Below, in pieces: positions 1-6,170 of a stretch of DNA of 9,831 bases. Both the position numbers and the translations under genes were made by a program. How positions within the stretch are numbered: the stretch's first letter is position 1; every line of letters starts with the position of its first letter. The DNA comes from Defluviitaleaceae bacterium (GTDB lineage Bacteria > Bacillota > Clostridia > Lachnospirales > WQUN01), in assembly GCA_009783525.1 (NCBI GenBank), contig WRDG01000063.1:1-9831 (forward strand). Reading direction: 5' to 3'. Below the pieces are notes generated by a model. The model was given only the letters and a program-made list of their open reading frames with translations, was not told the origin of the DNA and made no database searches.

Positions 1-1427
1 AACACGGCGGGCCTGCTCCTAAAATTTTTATTCAAGTCGATCTTCAAGCCGCTGCAAGAATTTACGTCAATCGAATAGCTTAAGTATTTGCCGATGAAAA
101 TTTCCGGGCTGGCTCTGCGGAATTTATAAACGCTCTGTTTCAAATCGCCTACCATAAACCTCGGCACGGCCCCGCCTCCGGAAACAGCCCAAAGGATCAG
201 CTCCTGCACCGCGTTTGAATCTTGGTATTCGTCTATTAAAATTTCATTGTATTTTTTTGAGATTTCGAGTGCGGCTGCGCTCGGCACGGGATTTTCGGGC
301 CCGCCGTCAAGCAGTATGCTTACCGCATAATGCTCGAGGTCATTAAAATCAAGCAGCCCGCGCTCGCGTTTAAGGGCGCGGTATTTTTCGCGGTAAGCGA
401 GTGTGAGCTTGGTAAGCGTCCTTACGGCGGGGCCCAAAGCCTCTATGTCGGCCGTCAGTTTTTCGGCGGAAGCGAACAAAAAACGCGAAACGAGATCCCG
501 CAAATCCGTCTTGGCGGAGTCGCGGAGATTTTTGGCGCGGTTTTTCAACACCGGGTCTATTTCGTCTTTGACTCGGTATGTGTGGATGGTAGGGAACGTA
601 AGCAGCTTGAACGCTTTGCAAATTTCATGAAGAGTGCCGTTCAAACAATCGCGTAAAAAATCAATTTGGTTAAGGTCGTCGTTAATGGCTTTTTTATATT
701 CAAGCGGGCCCGAAGGCTCGCCGCATATTGAAAAGCTCATTTGAAGTTTGGCTTCCGCGCCGTCAAGCACCGCAGATATTTCTTTTTTTACAGGTTCGAG
801 CCAAACATCCGCAGCATTGCCCGGACTGACGCCATCGTACATCGCGGCGTATTTTAATGCCGTGTATTCCGGATAGTCGCTGCTTTCGATAAATAAAAAA
901 TATTTTTTTATGAGCTCGTCCAATTTGTCGTCGTCAGTTTTTTTGCCGCCGTATGACTCGACCAAATCAAAAAAATCCGCGTTGTTTTCTTTGGCGTATT
1001 CTTCTTCGAACAGTTCTTCCATCGCGCGGCCCGAAATAAGTTCGAGCTCCGCCTTGTCGCCGATGCGTGCGCCGGGGTCTGCGTCGGTCAAATGGAAATA
1101 TTGCTTGAGAAGCCTTTTGCAAAAAGCGTGTATGGTCGAGACATGCGCCGAAGGGACGAGAGCAAGCTGCCGTAATATTTCATCCTGCTCTTCGTCGCTT
1201 GCCGCGGCTTCGGATTTTTCCGACAGACGCTGCACGAGACGGCTTTTCATTTCGAGCGCGGCGTCCTCGGTAAACGTGACAACAAGCAGACGGTTTATGC
1301 AGTTTAATTCCGCGATGCGCTCGACCAAGACTGCGGTCTTGCCCGAGCCCGCCGCGGCGGACACGAGTATGTCCTTTCCGCGCGTGTTAACGGCGCGGAG
1401 CTGTTCGGCTGTAAATTCACGGGGCAT
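1..1427 (-). CDS. addA: ATP-dependent helicase/nuclease subunit A (AddA), N-terminal part
   Basis: AddA is the 3'-5' helicase and nuclease subunit of AddAB, which resects double-strand breaks for recombination in Firmicutes. Only the first 475 codons are present; the gene runs off the left edge (family proteins are about 1,200 residues, so the C-terminal helicase part and nuclease domain are outside). Superfamily 1A motifs appear in order: Q-motif-like FTAEQLRAV (5-13), Walker A AAAGSGKT (24-31), motif Ia VVTFTEDAALEM (49-60), STIHAFC (97-103), LLDFNDLEHYA (358-368), Walker B ILIDEYQDSN (396-405), motif III VGDLKQSVYKFR (426-437) and motif IV LNKNFRSR (465-472). The reading frame is open throughout. 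The ATG at 1427 is chosen because AGAGGAAG lies just upstream and RGKDILVSAAAGSGKT sits where AddA N-termini normally place it. Motif Ia has TED where TNA or TNK is usual. addB is not directly upstream. A RecB-like relative is the only alternative. Confidence 0.93.
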   Translation of the reverse strand, partial: MPREFTAEQLRAVNTRGKDILVSAAAGSGKTAVLVERIAELNCINRLLVVTFTEDAALEMKSRLVQRLSEKSEAAASDEEQDEILRQLALVPSAHVSTIHAFCKRLLKQYFHLTDADPGARIGDKAELELISGRAMEELFEEEYAKENNADFFDLVESYGGKKTDDDKLDELIKKYFLFIESSDYPEYTALKYAAMYDGVSPGNAADVWLEPVKKEISAVLDGAEAKLQMSFSICGEPSGPLEYKKAINDDLNQIDFLRDCLNGTLHEICKAFKLLTFPTIHTYRVKDEIDPVLKNRAKNLRDSAKTDLRDLVSRFLFASAEKLTADIEALGPAVRTLTKLTLAYREKYRALKRERGLLDFNDLEHYAVSILLDGGPENPVPSAAALEISKKYNEILIDEYQDSNAVQELILWAVSGGGAVPRFMVGDLKQSVYKFRRASPEIFIGKYLSYSIDVNSCSGLKIDLNKNFRSRPAV

Positions 1428-1431
1428 AATG

Positions 1432-1439
1432 CTTCCTCT
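1432..1439 (-). promoter_or_regulatory. Ribosome-binding site of addA
   Basis: Read on the minus strand, AGAGGAAG lies 4 nt before the ATG at 1427, with the GAGG core 7 nt from it. It supports this start codon. Confidence 0.75.
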
Positions 1440-1573
1440 GCTTTCTGATCCGGATTTAAATATAAATGATTAATTGTTTACTCCGATTCAACACTTCGTA
1501 AAATTTACTGCTGCCGGGATTTTTTTTGCGTGGCATCGAGTTAATCTGCCCTTAAAATAAACGTCTGCGTTAT

Positions 1574-1602
1574 TTGTGTAAACCTTATTTTGTTGATATA
1601 AT
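1574..1602 (+). promoter_or_regulatory. Sigma-70/SigA-type promoter of the LCP-cheB-GNAT-deacetylase-upp operon
   Basis: A -35 element TTGTGT (1574-1579), a 17-bp spacer and a perfect -10 TATAAT (1597-1602) are present. The TG at 1594-1595 makes an extended -10 (TGATATAAT). Transcription would begin near 1609, giving a short leader of about 23 nt before the LCP start codon. This leaves little room for leader-based regulation. It is the only convincing promoter seen for the five plus-strand genes. Confidence 0.75.
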
Positions 1603-1617
1603 TTTTCCGTTCGGTTT

Positions 1618-1626
1618 AAGGAAGGG
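1618..1626 (+). promoter_or_regulatory. Ribosome-binding site of the LCP gene
   Basis: AAGGAAGGG ends 5 nt before the ATG at 1632 and fixes that start. It would lie only about 10 nt from the predicted transcript 5' end. Confidence 0.7.
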
Positions 1627-1631
1627 AAATT

Positions 1632-2996
1632 ATGTTAAAAAAAATAAAAAAGTTTTTTTCAATTGTCGTTGCGCTCGTGGGAGCGTACATAATGGTCGGG
1701 TTTGTTATTGTCGCCATGGTGTACGCATTTTCCGGCGGGTTGTTAAAGCCTGCCCGGACCGTTGTTGCCCGCCCGGAAAATTTGGTGACGGGCAGCACGG
1801 GCGGAAGCGAGAACCAGGGCGGCACAAATTACTACGGTGCGTTGCAAAATCTCCCCGTTGATACCGGCGACGACGGAAATTTTTTTAAGCCGCCGTCCAA
1901 GACGAATGTGCTGGTGCTCGGCTACGATTATGATAACGTTTTAACCGACATTATTTTTGTCGCCTGCTTCGACAGGGACGCCGCTAAAATAAATATCTTA
2001 TCCGTACCCAGAGACCTGTACACGCAGATACCCGCCGAAAGGCTTGCGCGGATGCGCGATGCGGGCATGCACCCTCCGTCAAGCGGCGTCATGAAAATCA
2101 ACGCATTGCGCGGCAGCTACGGAAAATCGCACGGAATGGTTTTTTTAAAAGAACAGCTGGGCGAAATGCTCGGCATAAATATTCATTATCATGTTGAAAT
2201 TGAACTGCCCGCGTTCAGAAAAATTGTGGACGCGGTGGGGCCCATTGAAATGGAAATTCCGCACGGCGGATTATATTATGCCGATCCCGAACAGAATCTT
2301 TTCATTGCGATCCCGGGCGGGATGCAAAAATTGGACGGAGCCATGTCGGAGGGCGTCGTCCGTTACAGGAGGTACGTAAACGGCGACATCGACCGTATCA
2401 TGGTACAGCACGAGTTCATGAAGCAGCTTTTCCGCCAGGCTTTAAAAAAAGAAAACCTTATGCGCGACCCGATTGCTTTAATCAATGTGCTGATCAATTA
2501 TGTCCGCACGGACATCGGCATCGACCTGGCCAAATACATCCCGTATATACCCCGCGTAAACGAAAACAGCGTGAATTTTTTTACAATTCCGGGCGAGGGA
2601 GCATACATAGGCGACATTTCATATTTTTTACCGGACCGAACCAAGCTGCCCGAAACTATAAACAGGGTTTTTTATACGGATGTGAACGGCGCGGAAAAAA
2701 AAGAAAAGCCGCCGCAGGCGTCCGATTCGCGGCAGCTCCGGATAGCCGTGTACAACGGGACATGGCTGGCGGGCATCGCTTCTTCTTTCGCTGACACGCT
2801 TCGCGCAGACGGCTACAACATAGTGCAAATCGACAACTACGGCAGCCATAACGAAACACAAACGAGGATACTTGTTCGCACTGTCGGAACAGGCGGAGAC
2901 CTGCTGCCGTATTTTTCCGACGCGGTAATCAAAGAGGATGCAAATTTACCCGAAGGGTATGATATAGTTATAATCGTTGGCAAAAAGGACACATAA
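1632..2996 (+). CDS. LCP family (LytR-CpsA-Psr) cell-wall glycopolymer ligase with LytR_C domain
   Basis: The protein has 454 residues. LCP enzymes transfer lipid-linked glycopolymers such as teichoic acids or capsule onto peptidoglycan outside the membrane. Residues 1-7 are basic (MLKKIKK), and one hydrophobic segment (about 9-33) acts as a type II membrane anchor. A Gly/Asn/Ser-rich linker follows (about 45-88). The LCP core spans about 91-270, with NVLVLGYD (92-99), LTDIIFV (104-110), ILSVPRDLY (122-130), KINALRGSYG (155-164), a KIVDAVGPIEMEIP strand (197-210) and RYRRYVNGDIDRIMVQ (244-259) carrying the conserved Arg/Asp residues that bind lipid pyrophosphate. Residues about 367-451 resemble the LytR_C domain (AVYNGTWLAGIASSFADTL, then a beta-strand end). 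It is the first gene of the operon, directly behind the promoter. Which polymer is transferred cannot be told. The old name transcriptional attenuator is not supported by biochemistry of the family. Confidence 0.9.
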   Translation: MLKKIKKFFSIVVALVGAYIMVGFVIVAMVYAFSGGLLKPARTVVARPENLVTGSTGGSENQGGTNYYGALQNLPVDTGDDGNFFKPPSKTNVLVLGYDYDNVLTDIIFVACFDRDAAKINILSVPRDLYTQIPAERLARMRDAGMHPPSSGVMKINALRGSYGKSHGMVFLKEQLGEMLGINIHYHVEIELPAFRKIVDAVGPIEMEIPHGGLYYADPEQNLFIAIPGGMQKLDGAMSEGVVRYRRYVNGDIDRIMVQHEFMKQLFRQALKKENLMRDPIALINVLINYVRTDIGIDLAKYIPYIPRVNENSVNFFTIPGEGAYIGDISYFLPDRTKLPETINRVFYTDVNGAEKKEKPPQASDSRQLRIAVYNGTWLAGIASSFADTLRADGYNIVQIDNYGSHNETQTRILVRTVGTGGDLLPYFSDAVIKEDANLPEGYDIVIIVGKKDT

Positions 2997-3022
2997 ACCA
3001 CAAACGACGGCAGGCATATCCG

Positions 3023-3625
3023 ATGACAAATTTTAAAGACTTAAACCGTATGGTGACCGAATTTAATAAAATCATCGCTATGGCCTCATCGACCGGAGGC
3101 ACGGAAGCGCTCGAAAAAATATTCCGCGCATTGCCTGTCGACGTTCCGCCGGTCGTGGTGGTGCAGCATATGCCGTCCGGTTTCACAAAACTTTTTGCCG
3201 ACAGGCTTAACGCGAACCATGCGTTGGAAATAAAGGAAGCGGCCGACGGCGATTACCTCATGAAAGGCCGCGTGCTGCTTGCGCCTGCCGACTATCACAT
3301 GAAGCTTGTGCGTCAGTGCGGCAAGCTTGGGGTGCGGTGCTTTACCGGGACCAAGGTGCACGGCGTCATGCCGGCGGCGGATGTGCTGTTTGAATCCGTG
3401 GCAGATATTTCGCGCAAAAACGCGGTCGGCGTCGTGCTCACGGGAATGGGAGCCGACGGTGCGCGCGGTTTGATGATGATGCATAGTCAAGGCGCGAAAA
3501 CGATCGGGCAGGATAAAGCTTCGTGTGTGGTATACGGGATGCCTAAAGTCGCAAAAGACATAGGAGCGGTTGATTTTGAGCTTCCGCTTGACCAAATCGC
3601 GAACAAAATAAAAATGCTGATATGA
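3023..3625 (+). CDS. Stand-alone CheB-type protein-glutamate methylesterase domain (no receiver domain)
   Basis: The protein has 200 residues and corresponds only to the catalytic C-terminal domain of chemotaxis CheB, which hydrolyses glutamyl methyl esters on chemoreceptors and can deamidate receptor glutamines. The Ser-His-Asp triad is intact: S23 in ASSTGGTEAL, H49 in VVQHMPSGF and D145 in LTGMGADGARG. Other family marks are LLAPADYHM (85-93), VHGVMPAADVLFESVA (112-127) and GMPKVAKDIGAV (172-183). Normal CheB is about 350 residues, with an N-terminal response-regulator domain; here only about 18 residues precede the catalytic core. The upstream DNA is the LCP gene 26 bp away, so no receiver has been split off. 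No good ribosome-binding site precedes the ATG at 3023, and M10 (3050) or M20 (3080) are possible starts. The stop overlaps the next gene by 4 bp. The in vivo substrate is unknown, and phosphorylation cannot control it directly. Confidence 0.9.
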   Translation: MTNFKDLNRMVTEFNKIIAMASSTGGTEALEKIFRALPVDVPPVVVVQHMPSGFTKLFADRLNANHALEIKEAADGDYLMKGRVLLAPADYHMKLVRQCGKLGVRCFTGTKVHGVMPAADVLFESVADISRKNAVGVVLTGMGADGARGLMMMHSQGAKTIGQDKASCVVYGMPKVAKDIGAVDFELPLDQIANKIKMLI

Positions 3626-4368
3626 ATTTGCTTGAACGCATTAAATTTAATATGCTATTCGACATGAAGCGGACGCTTCATTTTTTTTATGAAAACGGCG
3701 GCTTTACGGCGGCGCGGTGCGACGGGAAGCCCGCCTGGGTCGCCGCCGAAAACCGGATGACAAGCCGCGAGATAATTTATTGTTTCAACGAATTTTTGCG
3801 CGCAAGCGGAAATGAAAAATTGCCGGGCGTCGTGTCGGACCACGCAACCGCAAAAATTTGCGCGGATTTTTACGCGCAGAAAAATGAAACGGTTATTGAT
3901 AAAAAAACCGTCGCCGTTTTTTTTTCCGAAGCGCCGGTCGCGGCATGCCATGAGGCCGTGCCGCCCCTCGCCAACGAAACTGCGCTCATCGAAAAATGGA
4001 CGGCGGATTTTTATACGTCGGCATTGCGGATTGAACTGGCGCAGGAAGAAAAAACGCGGATAGCTCAGGGGCTCGTCGCATGCAAGCGTTTTTATATGCT
4101 CGCGGTAAAAAACGGCGTGAGCAAATATTCAGCGATGGGGCTGATAAACGAACCCGCGCTAAAAATTTGCCGGCTTAACCTGATTTATACGCCGTACAGG
4201 GGAAAGGGATACGGCAGGCACATCACGGCACATTTGATAAACACGGTATGCGAGAACGGCTGCATACCTATGCTGTATGTTTACGGATACAACTCGGCCG
4301 CTTTGCGCGCATACCGTTCGATGGGGCTTGCGGAAGCCGGCTTTTTAACGGAAATTAATTTTTTATAG
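3622..4368 (+). CDS. GNAT family N-acetyltransferase (tandem-GNAT-like)
   Basis: The protein has 248 residues. The C-terminal half (about 155-245) is a GNAT acetyl-CoA-binding fold: the motif A strand RLNLIYT (184-190) is followed by the pyrophosphate loop YRGKGYGRH (192-200), and motif B is YGYNSAALRAYRSMGL (221-236). The N-terminal half (about 17-110) looks like a degenerate GNAT fold, with GKPAWVAAE and LPGVVSDHATAKICADFY, as in the COG3393-type predicted acetyltransferases, in which only the C-terminal domain keeps the coenzyme loop. The substrate is unknown. The start ATG overlaps the cheB-like stop (ATGA at 3622-3625) and has no ribosome-binding site, so translation is probably coupled to the upstream gene. 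M11 and M15 are alternative starts. The protein has no signal peptide and should be cytoplasmic. Confidence 0.82.
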   Translation: MNLLERIKFNMLFDMKRTLHFFYENGGFTAARCDGKPAWVAAENRMTSREIIYCFNEFLRASGNEKLPGVVSDHATAKICADFYAQKNETVIDKKTVAVFFSEAPVAACHEAVPPLANETALIEKWTADFYTSALRIELAQEEKTRIAQGLVACKRFYMLAVKNGVSKYSAMGLINEPALKICRLNLIYTPYRGKGYGRHITAHLINTVCENGCIPMLYVYGYNSAALRAYRSMGLAEAGFLTEINFL

Positions 4369-4382
4369 GAAGTGTTGGTCAA

Positions 4383-5528
4383 ATGAAGCAAGCGTTTATT
4401 GGCTTTATCATTTTATTTTTGCTCGCGGCCGGTTGTTCGCGGAACGATTTGACGGATTATATGCCCATGCTTACACCGGGACAGGTTGAAACCGGCCCGC
4501 GGCCGACGTTAACGCCGTCGCCGTCGCCTTACGCCGCGACCGAGCCGGAGCAAAAAGATGCGGATCAAATTCAAACCGATCCGCCGTTTATTGAAGAACC
4601 CGCCGAAATTGATTATTTTGCCGTCAAGCCGGACGAGTCGGGCAATATAATGATAATCATGTACCACGGCATCACGGACGAAAACACGCCTTCATACGAC
4701 CGTTCAACAGAAGGTTTTTTGCAGGATTTAAATACGCTTTACAGTCAGGGCTACAGATTGATTTCGATGAGCGATTTGATAAACAACCGCATATCTGTTG
4801 AAGCCGGCTGTACGCCCGTCGTCCTCACATTCGACGACGGTAGGAGCAGCGCGTTTTCGCTTGTTGAAACGGAAGACGGTTTGCGTGTCAAGCCGGGCTG
4901 CGCGGTGGATCTTTTATTAAAATTTTGCGGCGACCATCCGGATTTTGGTTTAGCCGCTTCTTTTTATATAAATTATTATTCCGAGCCGTTTCAAGGCGGC
5001 GGAACCGTCGCCGAAAGGCTTAATTTTTTAACTGCGATCGGATTCGAAATAGGCAACCACACATATTCGCATATACAATTGAACGAGCTTGACGCAATCG
5101 GCATACAAGAAGAGATCGGCAGAATGGACGCGTGGATCAAAGAGCTGACCGGGACGGCGCCCGTCGCGCTTTCGTATCCGTTCGGCATAAGGCCGGTTTC
5201 CGATTTGCGTGAAGTCGCTTTAAACGGAAGCCACGGAGGAATTGATTATTCGTATCCGATAGGGCTCCGCGAAGGGCAGAGCATTGTAACCGCCAACCCG
5301 GCGCATGTTCAATTCGACCCGCTTAACGCGCCGCGCGTACGCGGCACCGACAGCTCGACGTCGGACAACGAAGTGCAGGATCTCGGATATTTTTTACGTT
5401 TTTACGAAAGGAACCCGAACCGGCGATATATTTCGGACGGGAACCCGCTGCGCGTCGCCGTGCCCGCCGGCAGCAAGAACCTGATCGATCCGGACAAACT
5501 GCAGGGCGCGGAACTTTTTGTCTACTAA
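4383..5528 (+). CDS. Polysaccharide deacetylase family lipoprotein (NodB homology, CE4)
   Basis: The protein has 381 residues. A lipoprotein signal peptide has a hydrophobic stretch (about 5-16) and a lipobox LAAGC with lipidated C18, so the protein is anchored on the outer face of the membrane. Residues about 30-80 form a Thr/Pro/Ser-rich and acidic spacer (TPSPSPY). The deacetylase domain starts at IIMYHGIT (91-98). CE4 motif 1 TFDDG (149-153) gives the base D151 and metal ligand D152; motif 2 GNHTYSH (224-230) gives metal ligands H226 and H230; ALSYPFGI (262-269) matches motif 3. About 75 residues separate motifs 1 and 2, longer than in minimal NodB domains, with the FGLAASFYIN strand in between. 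The C-terminal PLNAPRVRG segment (313-321) fits lipoprotein relatives in Firmicutes. The likely role is removing N-acetyl groups from cell-wall or exopolysaccharide glycans; the exact glycan is unknown. AGGAAG at 4367-4372 overlaps the GNAT stop and serves as ribosome-binding site. Confidence 0.87.
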   Translation: MKQAFIGFIILFLLAAGCSRNDLTDYMPMLTPGQVETGPRPTLTPSPSPYAATEPEQKDADQIQTDPPFIEEPAEIDYFAVKPDESGNIMIIMYHGITDENTPSYDRSTEGFLQDLNTLYSQGYRLISMSDLINNRISVEAGCTPVVLTFDDGRSSAFSLVETEDGLRVKPGCAVDLLLKFCGDHPDFGLAASFYINYYSEPFQGGGTVAERLNFLTAIGFEIGNHTYSHIQLNELDAIGIQEEIGRMDAWIKELTGTAPVALSYPFGIRPVSDLREVALNGSHGGIDYSYPIGLREGQSIVTANPAHVQFDPLNAPRVRGTDSSTSDNEVQDLGYFLRFYERNPNRRYISDGNPLRVAVPAGSKNLIDPDKLQGAELFVY

Positions 5529-5532
5529 ACAA

Positions 5533-5538
5533 AGGAGG
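5533..5538 (+). promoter_or_regulatory. Ribosome-binding site of upp
   Basis: A perfect AGGAGG lies 7 nt before the upp ATG at 5546, the strongest site in the plus-strand operon. It suggests upp is translated well on its own rather than by coupling. Confidence 0.85.
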
Positions 5539-5545
5539 ATTTTAA

Positions 5546-6169
5546 ATGCCGCTGACAGTTTTGGATCATCCTCTGATCGAGCATAAATTGACGGAGCTGC
5601 GCGACAGGCAGACAGGCGTTGCAAAATTTCGCGACATTGTGCGCGAAATATCAATGCTTATCTGCTACGAAGCAACCAAGAAATTGCCGATGCAAGATGC
5701 GGTCGTCAACACGCCTGTAGCAGAAGCCCGGTGCAGGACGCTTACGGGAAAAAAAATAGCCCTGGTCCCGATACTTCGGGCCGGGCTTGGCATGGTTGAC
5801 GGCGTGTTAAATCTGCTGCCGTTCGCAAAGGTGGCGCATATAGGGCTGTACCGCGATCCGGAAGCGCTCAAGCCGGTGGCTTATTATTATAAATTGCCGC
5901 CGGACATAGACGAGCGCGAGTGTTTTATTCTCGACCCGATGCTCGCGACCGGCGGAACGGCGTCGGCCGCCGCAAAATATTTGCGCAATGCCGGAGTAAA
6001 AAAAATTTCGCTGCTAACGATAATAGCCGCGCCGCCCGGAATCGAAAAATTTTTTGACGAACACCCGGATGTCGGTCTGTATACCTGCGCCGTTGACGAG
6101 AGCTTAAACGAACACGGATACATTGTGCCGGGGCTCGGCGACGCAGGCGACAGGATATTCGGGACGTAA
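5546..6169 (+). CDS. upp: Uracil phosphoribosyltransferase
   Basis: Upp salvages uracil by joining it to PRPP, giving UMP and pyrophosphate in the cytoplasm. The 207 residues match the usual length of about 209. Family marks are DHPLIEHKLTELRD (7-20), the PILRAGLGMVDG segment (75-86) that lines the active site, the PRPP-binding loop FILDPMLATGGTASA (127-141) and the C-terminal uracil-binding GYIVPGLGDAGDR (191-203). No key residue appears missing. It is the last gene of the plus-strand run, 17 bp after the deacetylase, and ends one base from the stop of the convergent nucleoside-importer permease. This pairing of uptake and salvage genes fits a shared role in pyrimidine recycling, but the two units are on opposite strands and need not be co-regulated. 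Confidence 0.97.
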   Translation: MPLTVLDHPLIEHKLTELRDRQTGVAKFRDIVREISMLICYEATKKLPMQDAVVNTPVAEARCRTLTGKKIALVPILRAGLGMVDGVLNLLPFAKVAHIGLYRDPEALKPVAYYYKLPPDIDERECFILDPMLATGGTASAAAKYLRNAGVKKISLLTIIAAPPGIEKFFDEHPDVGLYTCAVDESLNEHGYIVPGLGDAGDRIFGT

Positions 6170-6170
6170 A

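Larger units (their letters stand above)
1428..1631. other. Divergent intergenic region between addA and the LCP gene
   Basis: This 204-bp gap is the longest gene-free stretch in the window. It holds a good plus-strand promoter near its right end (listed separately) and the addA ribosome-binding site near its left end. The middle is AT-rich, with an 8-T run at 1520-1527 and the palindromic ATTTAAAT at about 1454. On the minus strand, a TTGAAT (about 1485-1490) and several TATATT/ATTTAT-like hexamers occur before addA, but their spacing (18-21 nt) is poor, so I do not call an addA promoter. I see no GAAC-N4-GTTC type LexA site, no riboswitch-like fold and no small ORF with its own ribosome-binding site. 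Confidence 0.6.

Noticed and set aside
910..1473. 187-residue plus-strand ORF, Ser-rich, opposite addA
   Set aside because: It is antisense to the AddA N-terminus with its helicase motifs; the Ser/Ala-rich composition is the mirror of the addA codons. No ribosome-binding site or recognisable domain.
1505..1535. CTGCCGGGA followed by 8 T as an intrinsic terminator
   Set aside because: No matching upstream hairpin arm is adjacent to the T-run and no plus-strand gene ends before it.
3086..3595. 169-residue minus-strand ORF opposite the cheB-like gene
   Set aside because: It is His/Arg-rich with no motif, lies wholly inside a gene with an intact catalytic triad, and has no convincing ribosome-binding site.
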